Positions 13,168-27,940 are shown, numbered from the stretch's first letter. The stretch is 64,000 nucleotides of DNA from Osedax fenrisi (GCA_964019155.1 OZ025242.1:640407-704406), one strand, 5' to 3'. Notes: generated from the sequence alone by a model not told the origin. Program-made: numbers and translations.

Positions 13168-13316
13168 TTATTTCGGGATTATTTTTCTTGATTCCCGGAC
13201 AGTCATAGACTTCCAAACATCATGATTCATCATGGCCGCTCGTAGATCATTTTCTCGAAGACCAGTATCACGCTCCAGAGTCTTTATGTATGAATCAATT
13301 GGTCTTTTTCACCTTA
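13168..13316 (-). pseudogene. LINE C-terminus, 3' half of a split element
   Basis: The minus strand reads without interruption from a KRPIDSYIKTL motif through ERDTGLRENDL, RAAMMNHDVW and KSMTVRESRK to IIPK and a TAA stop at 13168-13170. This is the terminal domain of an endonuclease/RT LINE. Its expected upstream part is not adjacent. It lies 14.65 kb away at 27987-29330 in the same orientation, and the two join in frame once the intervening insertion is removed. Confidence 0.85.
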
Positions 13317-13318
13317 TA

Positions 13319-13350
13319 CACTCTTAAAACATATGGTACTTTGAAGATCC
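13319..13350 (+). repeat. Left TIR of the 14.65-kb insertion
   Basis: Begins CACTCTTAAAACATATGGTA. It is directly preceded by TA and by LINE coding sequence. Confidence 0.8.
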
Positions 13351-13443
13351 AAACCGGGTTCTTCATTCTGCCACAAATGCGGTACCCAAATCGGTTCTTC
13401 AAAGAACCTAAATTACTGGTTCTGCACGAAGAACCAAAATAGT

Positions 13444-13718
13444 GATTCCTCGAAGAATCAAAAGTCAACTCCAAAGAACCAAATTAAAATAACATTAAGA
13501 TTCCTTAAAGAACCAAAAGTCAACTCCAAAGAACCAAATTAAAATAACATAAAGATTCCTTAAAGAACCAAAAGTCAACTCCAAAGAATCAAATTAAAAT
13601 AATATAAAGATACCTCGAAGAACCAAAAATAAACTCCAAAGAATCAAATTAAAATAATATATAGATTCCTTAAATAACCAAAAGTAAACTCCACAGAACC
13701 AAATTAAATAACATACAG
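13444..13718. repeat. 55-bp tandem repeat, 5 copies, subterminal
   Basis: Units start at 13444, 13499, 13554, 13609 and 13664. Each contains GATTCCTTAAAGAACCAAAA and CCAAAGAACCAAATTAAAAT with a few substitutions. The array lies just inside the left TIR of the large insertion and is built from the same AAAGAACC motif. Confidence 0.9.
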
Positions 13719-13740
13719 ATCCAAAAGAACCAAATTTATA

Positions 13741-15160
<1,420 letters not shown>

Positions 15161-15164
15161 TAAA

Positions 15165-15605
15165 GATGATAGTTTTACAATAATTATTAATTAGTTATCC
15201 TAAACTGAATTTTCAATATCATAAATCCATAAATCCATAAATCATGTTTCTTGGAAGCCTCCAATCTTTTATAGACGTAAGCAGCAGGCCGCAACGAGCA
15301 TATGAAGTTTCATACATAACCTATAAAGTAGATAGTTTCAGTAAATTAATAAGTGAACATAGTTAAAAATTAACAAATAATAATACATATTTGTATAAAA
15401 TACTAGTATAAAAACATTAATACATTATATGATTATATTATAATGGAAATTTATAATCAGAGATGATTAAAAGGTTTTACGATAATTATTATTAATTAAA
15501 CTAAAATGAATTTTAATAGAAAATTATAATTCATAATTTATGTTGGTATAAAAAATACATTATACGATTATATTATAAGGGAAACTTATAATCAAAGATG
15601 ATTAA
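15165..15605. repeat. Diverged direct duplication, copy 1
   Basis: Shares with 16523-16935, at an offset of about 1358 bp, the blocks CTAAACTGAATTTTCAATAT, CTTGGAAGCCTCCAA, GGCCGCAACGAGCATATGAA and AACCTATAAAGTAGATAGTT, and ends in GGGAAACTTATAATCAAAGA. No coding function is recognised. Confidence 0.85.
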
Positions 15606-16522
15606 GGCGAGGTACGTCGTTCGCGTGCGAAATGTAAATAGATTTTTTTATAGTTTACTAAAATATCATTCTATAATTAAGTAGTTTTTTATTACATATC
15701 CATTCATTCAAATATTTATTATATATTTTTATAAATATGTGTTGTATTTTTCATCAATAAACAAAGACAACTTAAAATTAATAATTATTATTAAAATATA
15801 AAAAATGAGTACATTACAACCTATTGTATTTTCAACTTATATTGACAATTTCAATTCATTATTTTCATTATTTACATTATTCAAGGAGAAATTGAATTTT
15901 TAGTAAGAGTAATATATAAAAAATATTATTTTGTGTAAATAGCATTTAAAGTTTATTACAATCAAATTTTGAATTACCATTTAGTAAATGATATTACATA
16001 CATATATGTACATGTATAATATAGAATACATAAAATATATGACATGAAAAATAATATTTATATATATAAAGATTATTGTATGTTATATGAATAATATGTA
16101 TAATAAATACATTATAATACATTTGTATATATTACATTATTTGTGATCTAAAATTCTTGCATTTAATTGGAAAATACTTATATCATAGCAACCACTATAG
16201 TATAAAATAAATTGTATACAAACAAAGACTCATTAATTCATTAGTTTATAAATGAATTTAATTTTTCAAAATTGATAAATAAATTATAAAGTTATACAGC
16301 TTTTATTTAACCGATTATTTAGTAATTATTACTAGTAATTTAAATTTTATATTCAATTGGTACTTCCAACAAAGTACTCTTTTTATGTACTTCTATGACT
16401 ATTTGAAATATACTTTATAGATCAAATGATAGATAAATATTTGATTATTTTATTTCTAATATAATAATTAAAACAATTATGTTGTTGAAAATAATAATTC
16501 CGAAGAACATACCAATAGTTGC
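15606..16522. other. AT-rich spacer between duplicated copies
   Basis: No gene or RNA seen. Confidence 0.5.
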
Positions 16523-16935
16523 TTAAATAGTTTTATGATAATTATTAATTAGTTAACCTAAACTGAATTTTCAATATCAGAATTCCATAATTCATGTACC
16601 TTGGAAGCCTCCAAACTTTTATGGACATAAGCAGATGGCCGCAACGAGCATATGAAGTTTCATATGTAACCTATAAAGTAGATAGTTTCAGTACATTAAT
16701 AAGGAAACATAGTTAAAAATTAACAAATTATAATACATATTCTATACTAGTACAAAAATACATGGATAGGATTATATGGGAAACTTATAATCAAAGATGA
16801 TTAAATGGTTTTATGATAATTAATAATTAGTTAACTTAAAATGAATTTTCAATAGCAAATTATAATTCATAATTTATGTTGGTAAAAATACATTATACGA
16901 TTATATTATAAGGGAAACTTATAGTCAAAGATGAT
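16523..16935. repeat. Diverged direct duplication, copy 2
   Basis: Second copy of the 15165-15605 block, same orientation, with scattered substitutions and small indels. The retained GC-richer motif GGCCGCAACGAGCATATGAA suggests a shared element fragment rather than random AT DNA. Confidence 0.85.
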
Positions 16936-17297
16936 TATATAATGATATAACTAATATTAATATTAAGGTATTCTACATAATATATGTTATATTGCATAAT
17001 TAATTAGTATATATACATAGGTTATACCTTCGGGCTAGACGTTATTAATTTGATTAAAATATAAATGTTTCATTATATGATATATATACTGACTATGTAT
17101 AGTCACATTTATTTATATGTATTAAATTACAAGAGCCAAAACTCTAAATTTCAACATTCAGTGTATACACAACAAGATTCATAACGAGATACCAATATTA
17201 TATATTATCAAATTAAGTTCATACTCATTTCACTATCCATTATCACATAAAGATAGTTAAGAAAATTAATAACTATTCATAGAATAAAATTAACATT

Positions 17298-17860
17298 TTA
17301 ACATAACATAAAATTAAACATTTTAAGTTGCCTTATTAACATTGACCCTATCAGTAATGTTATTACTGATTCTGTCACAAATATCATATCCAATAATAGT
17401 ATACTTTGGCCAGTTAATACATGTTGCGATATGATCACAATAATAACTGCTGTATCACCAGGAAGTTGATCAATATCGATAACATGCATAGATGTCCCAT
17501 TGATAACATAAATATAATTTACATGAAGTCTTTCCTGGGTAGTCGAATCCAAGTTATAATATAATTATCAAATATGAATTGTTTAGCAAAATAATTTGAC
17601 AATATATATAACTCTCTCGACATATTGTTAACCGTAGATAATGAATAATTATCGATATTAAAAATATCTACTAATTTAGATATATTTAAAATAGTATTGG
17701 AATGGATACAATTGGTTTCTGGCCATTCAGTAAGATATAAACTAACATATGCATATCAGATATAACTTTTTGAAGTAGATGGTTTAGCGACAATACTCTT
17801 CCTGGTAAACGATATTTTTCAAGCAATTGAACAGACTGATGTAAGCTAAAATAAGAACAT
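17298..17860 (-). pseudogene. Unrecognised protein-like relic
   Basis: Three successive minus-strand stretches in different frames look protein-like. One at about 17700-17860 contains QLLEKYRLPGRVLSLNHLLQ. One at about 17530-17700 contains NISKLVDIFNIDNYSLSTVN. One at 17298-17552 contains HVIDIDQLPGDTAVIIVIIS. They are separated by stops or frameshifts and have no start. The order and spacing suggest one decayed coding region, perhaps of a transposon. I cannot assign a family. Confidence 0.3.
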
Positions 17861-18074
17861 ATTTATATTATATATATTTATAATATATAAAATATGTAAA
17901 TAATATATTAATTATTTATCAAGTAAATATGTAATAAGTACTTGAATGTAATTTAAAATATACTTATCAGTATAATAGCAATACATATCTTCTATATAAG
18001 TATTTTTATAAATTTATAAATATCTATTAAATAAACTCAAATAACTAAATAATTAATAAAATATATACTCAGTG

Positions 18075-18190
18075 ATAGGAACAATCATGACTTTTCATGA
18101 TCGTCGATATCTTTTCACAGTCATTATGTAAAGATCGTCGATCCTCGATCGTGTAATTATTTTGATCATCGATCATCGATCGCCGATTGT
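18075..18190. repeat. Cluster of CGAT/GATC palindromic motifs
   Basis: Repeated GATCGTCGAT, ATCGATCATCGATCG and related short palindromes stand out in AT-rich DNA just upstream of the hAT-like frame. It is possibly the subterminal repeat region of that transposon. The function is inferred only from position. Confidence 0.4.
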
Positions 18191-18438
18191 TTTTATGTAG
18201 ATTTATTCTCAACACTATTTTCAATAGATCGCACTTATTAATAATGGATACCAAATTTGTTTATTGTCACCCATTGTTAGATGTATTAAAGGAAGGATTA
18301 AAACGTAGGTTTAACGATTATTTGTTATTTGATTATTCCATCAATAGTGTCATTATAGCAACAATATCTAACCACAAATGTAAGTTAAATTGGTTAATTA
18401 ATTATGCTGAAGAAAAAGATGTTGTTATCTACATTTAA
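18187..18438 (+). pseudogene. hAT-family transposase fragment
   Basis: An 83-codon frame contains PLLDVLKEGLKRRFNDYLL, then an II-A-ISNHKCKLNWL stretch. This resembles the part of hAT (zf-BED) transposases where a conserved ...GL..RF... helix precedes a P.FKL.WL motif. The BED finger, the catalytic DDE residues and the C-terminal dimerisation domain are not found nearby. Downstream codons to about 18520 (NEAYITTPEQSEANSDEL in another frame) may continue it. It is a relic inside the large insertion. Confidence 0.45.
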
Positions 18439-19016
18439 GTAATATGTTAATAAACATATCCCAGATAACGAGGCTTACATAACTACACCAGAACAAAGCG
18501 AAGCTAATTCTGATGAATTATGTTATTGATGATAATGGAATAGCCACTTCTAAATAAACTGTAGAAATAGATATACTCAATTATATAAATAGTAAAAATA
18601 CTAATTTAGATATATTTATATTTTATAATTTATAACCAGTGTATTTAAGTCTTTTTGTAAACAATAATTTGTTCTAATAAATTATATGAGATATATGACA
18701 GATTTGAATATTAAAATATAAATATGTAAGTCTAATTGGAAGTTTCAGCAATATTAATTATTAATTTACAAGTATATAAATATATTAATTGTAATCTAAA
18801 ATAAGTAAAGTACTGGGCGCTATTATATATACTAATAAAGTTATAGATAAATTAGTGAATTTTAAATTTAAATAAATATTATTTTTTTGTAATAGATTCT
18901 ATTACTAATTATTAGTCTAATAGAATGATTCTTAAGTTCATATTTAATCACATATTTGTATTAATATAGATCACAATTATATTTAATATTAAAATTATAA
19001 CATTAACTAATTCTTA

Positions 19017-19320
19017 GAGTATGTTTATATAAATAGTAGATAAGTCACCTTACAATCACACACACAGTTTCTCTCTGAACGATATTTAATACATTATTTT
19101 AATAATAATTTATTATATTTTAAAGTAAAATAATTTGTGAAAAACAAATGAGCACACCCCTTAATAATAATAATTATAGACATTAATTGAATATTAACAT
19201 TATATTTATCTGAAATCGTGTTATCCTCTTCATCTGAAGATTTCGATGTGATTCTGAGTAGGATTCTGAGTAGATTCTGAGCCTATCTTGTATCTGTATA
19301 ACATAATTAAGATAATAATT
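19017..19320. repeat. Diverged direct duplication pair, copy 1
   Basis: Shares with 19523-19800 the blocks GAGTATGTTTATATAAAT, CAGTTTCTCTCTGAACGA, TTGTGAAAAACAAATGA, GAGCACACCCCTTA and ATCTGAAATCGTGTTATCCT. On the minus strand both copies could encode an SDEEDNTISDKYN phrase. Copy 1 has small internal GATTCTGAGTA repeats. Confidence 0.85.
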
Positions 19321-19522
19321 GAACATTATATTTATATATATATATATTTGTTGATAATAAAGAGTATAAAACATATTGTTATCTAGAATTCCTAGGAGTA
19401 TTAAGTATATATATATATATATATATAAATGATAATTATCTCAAAAATGTTATATAATTATTAAATCCTTTTTATGTTGGTAATTATTATACATAATGTT
19501 TAGTATATGATGTAAATATGAG

Positions 19523-19800
19523 GAGTATGTTTATATAAATAATAGATAAGTCACATTACAATCACACATACAGTTTCTCTCTGAACGACATTAAATACAT
19601 TATTTTAATAATAATTAATTATATTTTAAAGTAAAATAATTTGTGAAAAACAAATGAAATGAGCACACCCCTTATTAATAATAATTATAGCTAGACATTA
19701 ATTCAATATTATCATTATATTTATCTGAAATCGTGTTATCCTCTTCATCTGACATGTCGATGTGATTCTGAGTATCTTGTATCTGTATAATATAATTAAA
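19523..19800. repeat. Diverged direct duplication pair, copy 2
   Basis: Second copy at an offset of about 506 bp. The minus strand keeps the acidic MSDEEDNTISDKYNDNIEL phrase, this time preceded by an ATG codon. No larger coding context exists. Confidence 0.85.
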
Positions 19801-20098
19801 TTTAACTTATAATTAAATTTAACAATAATGAAAATTAAAAATAACTAAATATGAAAAAAAATATGATTTATTAATACAAATCAAAGTAAATAATAATATT
19901 TTAATGATTTATAATTAAATATATAATTACAAATGAATATCAAAAATAGTTAAATATTATAAATACAAATTTATAAAAAATAATGATTTATGATAATATA
20001 ATAAATAATGTAACATTTAATGTTATGAATAAAATTAATATAAATAATAATATTTTAATGATTTTTAATTAAATATATAATTACAAATGAACATAGAC

Positions 20099-20246
20099 AC
20101 AGACTAGAGGCGCCAAAAATCTATGACTAATAGTTTATTCGATATCGGAGCGCGCGCTTTCGTAGTTGAGACGCCCGCCTCTAGATATGGGCGTGTCATA
20201 GCTTAGCTATGCGTATTTGTTAAATCAACGCGTACACATAATACTG

Positions 20247-20277
<31 letters not shown>

Positions 20278-20317
20278 CTATATATGTATATATAATACAT
20301 TATATATATATATTAAA

Positions 20318-20373
<56 letters not shown>

Positions 20374-20488
20374 CACATAGCTAAGCTATGACACGCCTAT
20401 ATCTAGAGGCGGGCGTCTCAACTCCGAAATCTCGAGTTCTGATTTCGAATAAACTATTAGTCATATATTTTTGGCGCCTCTAGTCTGT
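20099..20488. mobile_element. 390-bp foldback element with long inverted arms
   Basis: The left arm starts ACAGACTAGAGGCGCCAAAA and runs through GAGACGCCCGCCTCTAGATA to CATAGCTTAGCTATG. The right arm is its reverse complement, ending GGCGCCTCTAGTCTGT. The arms are about 120 bp and flank a (TA)n core of about 140 bp. The ends are GC-rich in otherwise AT DNA. ATGAA occurs shortly outside both ends and might be a target duplication, but the exact boundary is uncertain. It carries no coding capacity. Confidence 0.85.
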
Positions 20489-23400
20489 TATAACCCTAAT
20501 GAATATCAAAAATAGTTCAATATTATAAATACAAATTTATAATAAATAATGAATAAAATTAATATAAATACAAATATTTTACTGATTTATAATTACATTT
20601 AAAATTACAAATGAGTACACAAATATTTTAATATTAGAAATAAAACGTTATAAAAAATAATGATCCTAAAAAATAATGATGGATAGTGATTAATGATACC
20701 TAAATAATTTGTTGAATAAAATCAATATAAATAATAATATTTTAATTTATAATCCTGAATATATATATATATATTTCATATATTTTATGGTTATAATTTG
20801 CTAGTATTGAGTAAGTAAATGTTAACGAACATGTAAATAAAAGTTCCTGGCAGAAAGGGGATGTTGTATTATGAGTGTTATGACATATATAAATCCATAT
20901 ATGATTTTAACGCGATTTTGGTTAGTGAACATGTGTATTGTTAAAATTAAAAAATGATAATAAATAATTATTTTTGAAAAATAATTTTAATTGCTGCATC
21001 ATTATGAACGTTTTATCTATAAATGTGTTATTAAATATATAATATATACTTAATAATAACTTCATAAAATACTATACAAATTTACATAAATATTGAAAAT
21101 ATTGAAAATTAAAATGGAGGCAAATCTCAAATTTGTCAATTAATAATACTCTATAAATCATTTATTGAATGCTTATTTACATAAATAATATTTAATAATT
21201 ATTAATAACGATTTAATATAATTTTAGATTAAAAATGTGATAACAAATATATATTTTTTTTAATAATTTTACTTGCTGTGTAATTATGAACGTTTTATCT
21301 ATAAAAGTACCTATAAATATATTGTATATAATTTATAATAACTTCATAAAATACTACACACATTTATATAAATATTGAAAATATGTATTATCAAAATATT
21401 GTTTGAAAATAATTTTCAAAATGTTAGATTTATTAAAAAATAATTTGTCAATTAATAATATTCAATATCAACTTAATAAATCATTTATTTAATGCCTGAA
21501 TTACATATATAATATTATTTTTGTTATTTATAAATATATATTATAACAATGAATATATAATATATACTTATTATTATTAAAATACGTACTATATTTACTA
21601 TAATATTACATGTTTAGTGAGCTATAATTTATAGAATAAATAATGTTTAGATTATTATTTTATTATAATTGTAAAGTCATAAATTCTATATAAATTAATT
21701 ATTTTTGAATATACCTAAGTATTGATTTATTTTCTATAAATATATTATATATAATTATTATAATAATATCTTCATAATTAACTGGACACTTATATTATAT
21801 AATATATAAAAAGTTAAAACATGTGCTATCAAATTTTTTTTTAAATATAATATTTTATATCATCTTAATCATGTATTTAATAAATATACATATACTATTT
21901 GTAATAATACATTTAATATATAATTATTATAATAAAACTATTATAATAATGTTACATGTTTAGAAAGGTTACCTTTAATGGGTGGCGAAACATGATTTTA
22001 TTGTAGTATTTTCAAAATAATGTTGTAGATCTCATTATCATATAATTATATAACTTAATATATACATAGATCTAAATGTAATTAATAAGGCTTTTTTTCC
22101 AACACAATGTAATCATTCTCTTATTCATTTCAGAGTTATCGTAATTTAAAAGTAACCCTTATTTAAAAAATCTCATATATCCACCATGTAAATATTCATG
22201 TTTTGCCGTCCATAAGACTTTAATTTTATAAATAATAGATACTTTTAGTAGACATTTCTAGTAGTATAGTATATAGTCTAGTATAGTATATAGTCGTTAT
22301 ATTATTGTTATCATAAAAATCATACATTTTATATACAACCTAATTATCATGATTAAATATCTTAAATTTTACAAACAAATTTAATTTATTAGTATTATTT
22401 CTTCATATACATTTTTATAGTATTACTATTATGCTTTATGTAATATATTTAATATCAATCTATAATAATATATATTAGTATTAATTGTTCGTATAAATTT
22501 TATATAAATACTGTTATGCTAGCATATTTTAATACTATTATTGAGCGGAGCAGATCTACATATTAGCTAGTTATAGTGCTACAGGTATTGCATGTGTAGA
22601 TTTCTGAACAATATATCAATTTATATGTATATTATATGAGTATAGCTAAATAAATATATTATGATTACATAATAATAAAGAGCTGTTTTAAATAATAAAT
22701 ATAATATTTAGTTTATACAAACTAATGTATTAATCATAATGGTCAATATATTTATTTATAATATCCGAATACATTCATATATTTCTCTATATAGGATTTT
22801 TAGGACACTGTTGGGGCATAGAAGATGGGCACAAGAGATGTTCTTCTCTTGATTTCATCGCATGAGAGACGTCTCGTATCCTGGTGTCCAATAAAGAACT
22901 ATATACAAAAGTTGATGGACGATGCATATACAGTGAGGAGCCCTACCAAATATGATGAGCGATAGAAATGATCTGAGAACGCGTGTCATGGTGTAACGAT
23001 AAAGCTTAACCTGGTAAGTAAAGTTAGTATCTGTATATACATATCAATTAATGTGTTGTTCACAAATCCATCTTGCATCTATTTCCATATGCCCTACTAC
23101 AATTAAATACATTTTAAATCTACGGCGGTTATTTTATTTGGTTTCATTCATATCACTATATAATTATATATTTAATATTTTTGTATAGCTCAAACTATCA
23201 GTTACTATATGAAAATGTATTAATTAATATCACTCACTATTATATAGTTGAAGACAGTGAAAAGGCTATGTTTAATATTAATCAGTGGATGTCTGATCAC
23301 CGGTGAACTACTGGACATGGATAGAAGCGACCTGAGACGATTTGTTACTGAAGCTAGTGAGAAAATTACCACTACGATTCATGATTCATGGAACTAAAAG

Positions 23401-23724
23401 TTAGTCAGTAAGAGTTGAATACCTATATTCCAGTGAATTTTATAGGTATTAAGTTATGGATTTAATTAAAAATAAGAATATAAATAATATAATATACTTT
23501 TAACTTCGATAACTATTACTTTTAACTTCTAATATTAAATATAACAATTAAATTCTTTGTAACATTTTTATTTAATTAATAATTATTTTGATTTTATCAA
23601 ATATAAATATACTCTTAAATCCAAACAAGAATTTAACTAAAATATATAAAAATACAAATAGAGCAGATCTGATTGTTATCATTATTAAATTACTAATTTA
23701 AAAAATCTATTTTATCATATACAA

Positions 23725-23759
<35 letters not shown>

Positions 23760-25244
23760 TTATTCAAATACAATAACAAAATCAATTACAAATGATAACA
23801 ATCATATTTTAATAATTATGAAAACTTATTTAATCAGATATGCATGTTTAACATATGATATCTTATTAAAATATAAATACTCTAGCAAATACAAAAATAT
23901 TTATGGTTAATAATTCAAATGCAGAAAATATGATTTTGGTAATTAATAAATTTCAAATATAATAATGTATTTGATTAATATTTACAAATAATATTTGAAA
24001 TATTAATATAATCCTATTCAAATTTAAATACAAATAAATACATATTTACTAAAATTTAAATAAATTAAGTCTGATTAATGATTCATATATAATTACATGA
24101 TTTTGATATTTATGATCATTTATTTATATAAAAATATATATGTAATGTCTATGTAACTATAAATACACACAAATACAAATAAATGTATGATTTATCAATC
24201 AAATATACCTAATCTGTTTTAGATAAATATTAAAATATTAATTTTGATATATTTATATAAGTTTGATACATATATTTATATAAGTTTTATTCATAAATTA
24301 ATTAATTTTGTAATGTTTTAAAGGTATCATTGATATATATTGGCAACTAAAGAAAAGTGATACAACGAAATTGATACAGGTTTAGTATATTTAATTATAA
24401 ATTAAATTTACATGTATCCATCATTAATTTTGTATTGTTTTATAGCTGGATTATAAGTTACAAATCTGATGACTAAAGGAAAGAGAAAGAAAAAAAGATT
24501 CTATTATTGTAAATGTTCTATATATATTTTAATATATTGTATTAAATATATATATTTTTGTTATTAATATAAATATATAGGTTAGTACTTAATGTTAAAA
24601 TAAATTGTATATATGAAAAAATGATGTATAATATTTATTATTGAAATGCATTTCACATGTGTTTATAATTTAATTTTAAATAATATTTATAATTGAAATG
24701 TGTTGAATTTATAATTTAATTTTAAATAATATATAAATAAAGTAGAATTTAGAAAGTTTTGCATAAATTATTAAATAATATGTGTTACTATAATTTCTTT
24801 TCTTGTAAAAATATAAATAAAATTCATTATTTCCCATATTGGGTAGGAATGTTGATCATTTTTTTATAACTTTTATTACATAATTATATATATAATAAAG
24901 TGTTAATTGAATTAACAAATATTCATTTTTAAATGAGTTATGGTCTAATATATATTATAAATTAATTAAAACTCATAATTCCTATCTACACCATGTCAAA
25001 TTTGTACAATTTTTTTTGCACATTTTTGATAATAACTATTTTTTAATAAAAATTAAAAAAAACTAAGATACAAGTTATATTATAGAATTTAAATATCTTT
25101 TTAAAAATATAAATTAAATTAATTTTAGATAAAAAAAATTAATTTGTTCCTATATTGGGTAGAAATGCTGATCATTTTGTTTAGAATGTTACATATTTAT
25201 ATATTTACATTTATAATAAAGATAGTCTGTTAATTCAAGTTTTG
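20489..25244. other. AT-rich DNA inside the large insertion, no gene seen
   Basis: Repetitive AT sequence with repeated phrases such as TTACAAATGAATATCAAAAA and ATTATGAACGTTTTATCTAT (two copies near 21001 and 21283). A less AT-rich patch at 22800-23010 and another at 23248-23400 contain short protein-like stretches (for example LLDMDRSDLRRFVTEASEKI) that I cannot assign. There is a (TA)n tract at about 23728-23756. Confidence 0.45.
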
Positions 25245-26060
25245 AGGATGCATATTTACGTTGTAGTCTGCGAAGTAGTTGCCTCGGGTTAACAAGCTCA
25301 ATATTAAACCATGGAAATTTCGAATAAGTTCGGTTGATAAGAGTAATTGAGGGTAGGACACTACACAGATATCAAGCGAATGATAAATGCCAAATTAAAA
25401 TAATCAAAAAGTGTAGACAAATCAAAAGATATAATGTTGTCAAGTTGATGTAATACAAAGTTAATACACATTGATTTATGATCTAGAAGATCGATTAATT
25501 TGTATCACCGGCAAGTTCAAATCAAATAATATGGCAAAGTGATCAGCTATTATAGAAATTGAGTGGCATATGAAATTAATTTAGAATCTAAATACAAAAA
25601 AAGTTAATAGTATTACTATTAGTGTTAGTAGTAAAGCTAACATGTTGCGTCAGGGAATACTCAAATATAAGTTCATTCAGAGATTAGGAAGTAAGATTTT
25701 CATTGTTAATTTGAATATTAAAATTACCAAGAATAACCACTTTAATTGATGTGAAATATTTTAAAATAGAAGATAGGCCATCTAAGAAACTTCATAGGCT
25801 AATTGAAGGTGAACGGTAAATAAGTAGTATTACAATGGTAAATAATGATGTAAACTGAATACAGATCAGAATTTCATATAAAGAGAAACATGGGGTAGAT
25901 AATGAAATAAGCTTAAGTTCCGATGAGAATAACATAGCTAGTCCACACGACGATGTGATGTAGACCTATTAGCAAGCAATACTTAAAAATAACCAGGGGT
26001 CAGTTGGGAATCTAGAACAGAATCATCAATAGTTAGCCAAGTCTCATTAATAGCAGAAAT
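25245..26060 (-). pseudogene. L2/CR1-like LINE endonuclease, decayed
   Basis: Read on the minus strand, the shifted frames give the order expected of an AP-type endonuclease: INETWLTIDDSVLDSQLTPG near 25980-26040, LANRSTSHRR near 25950, a VILGNFNIQINNENL block near 25700-25745 (the family norm is GDFN), and a terminal ADHFAI/SDH-type motif near 25525-25550. The stretch near 25250-25310 resembles the linker after the endonuclease. Many stops are present. It could belong to the same LINE family as 4068-5470, which keeps only the RT part. Confidence 0.75.
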
Positions 26061-26336
26061 ATAAAATTACAATCAATAATGAATTGTGTAATCACATTAA
26101 CTTTATTTCGTACTGATCTAGCATTAAGGAGTTGAAAAGAATATTTAGGAGAGGGCACTGGTAGTCAATCAACAGTTTCTGATTTTTTTAAGAGATCATT
26201 TTCTTTTTCCATTGTGGAATTCCAATTGTAGTAACCACTTACTGTTAAAGTACTATAGTATATTATAAAATACCTATTATATATTATAGTATTATTTATA
26301 ATCTTCAAATGGATATAAATTAAATTTGCTTTATTT

Positions 26337-26381
<45 letters not shown>
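26337..26381. repeat. (TA)n microsatellite
   Basis: Pure AT dinucleotide tract of about 45 bp. Confidence 0.95.
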
Positions 26382-26387
<6 letters not shown>

Positions 26388-26865
26388 TATAAGTAAACCT
26401 TCTTATTTTATTTCCAAAAGATGTTCCGGGTGCTCTACAATTTATACGTCTAGGACAAACATTTCCGAGATATGGACGTTAATTTAAATTTATTTGTTCA
26501 TATTTTGTTTTATTATTGTTTGGGGTTGGTTGGATATTTTATTATTTTACTGTTATTATGTGATCTATTAATTTGTCTGCTCATATTTTAGTTATAAAAC
26601 CAAATAGTGTTTTGTTGTTTGCTCATGATGGGGTAATTAATTACAATTAAATTATTTATATTTATTTTAATATTTATCATAATTTTAGAAAATATTTTAT
26701 AAAACCATAAATAATGAATTGGATCCTCACTATACTGTCTATGTCTAAAATACATGCATTATAATAAATAAATATAATATAAATAAAATTATAAAATAAA
26801 AATATAAATATAATTGAATATCTAGTGGAATACTATATGAAAAAAACTTAATGTGAAACAAGTTC

Positions 26866-26960
26866 TAGGGGCCTACCATATCTCAGGAGGGGCCTAGCCG
26901 ATCTCAGGGGGGCAAGGCCCCCGCAGGCCTCCCCCGTGGCTACGGGACTGGTTATAACTC
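26866..26960. other. Isolated GC-rich fragment
   Basis: GGGGCCTACC and GGGGCCTAGCC precede two C/G-rich runs and a CCCCCGTGGCTACGGGAC segment ending at a GTTATAAC. The compositional contrast suggests the end of a transposon. No inverted partner was found. Confidence 0.4.
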
Positions 26961-27234
26961 TATACGAAATATAATATATTTATATATTATATTGAATATT
27001 GTAATATTTGTAATCATCCCTATGTACCAATTAATTATATCTACTCATGTTTTATATTAAAAAAAATTAGGTTTATCATTTAAACTATATTCCATAAATC
27101 AAATATGTTATATAGGAATACCGCATATGAATACCGGCATATCAATCTAAAGGGCTTCGCCCCTTATATGTATAGAGTATATCCCCATCTATTCCATAGA
27201 GTACCTACCATTTTGAATATTAAATAATATAGGC

Positions 27235-27560
27235 TACCAGGCTGGGAGTCCCAGCTAACAGTAAGAGCAGCATAATAACCGCATAACAGCATATGTTATA
27301 GCCTCACATGTTTACATTGTGCTATTATGCTGCTATTAAATGTATATTATGCTGCTATTAATTTGTCATGCTATTATGCTGCCATTATGTTAATACTATG
27401 CTGCTATTAATTTTAAAAGTATATTATGATGCTATTATGCTGCTGTTATTAGAATAGCAGCATAATAGCAGTATAATATATTTTTAAAATTAATGGCAGC
27501 ATAACAGCAGCATAATAGCATGACACTTTAATAGTAGCATAATATACATTTAATAGTATA
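27235..27560. mobile_element. MITE family copy, internally palindromic
   Basis: It starts TACCAGGCTGGGAGTCCCAG, then AGCTAACAGTAAGAGCAGCA. The interior consists of ATTATGCTGCTATTAA-type units. The right half is an inverted duplication of the left, centred near 27451. It belongs to the same family as 32140-32446 and 56537-56677 by its AACAGTAATAGCC-like terminus and TGCTATTATG interior. It lacks the normal right TIR. Confidence 0.75.
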
Positions 27561-27940
27561 TCATATATAATATATCCTTATTATATATTATATAATTTAT
27601 TAATTATTATAATAATATTATATTATATATAATTTTTATAATAAGTATTTAAATATAACCTGTTCAACGAATATTATTTCGATATTAACTAATGTTTATT
27701 TTGATATTATATATAAATTTCATTATGTTACACTAATATTATATGATAAGAAGATTGAAAATATATCAAGTCGGTTCTCCAAAGAATTTTATCAAAACTG
27801 TTAGAATATTGGTTCTTAGGAGAACCTATTTGGATATTTATAAACTGAAGATCCATTTTTGGTTCTTCAAAGAACCATGGCAGAATTCCGTAAAAAATAT
27901 TGGTTCTCTGAAGACCAATGTCGGTTCTTTAACCACAAAT

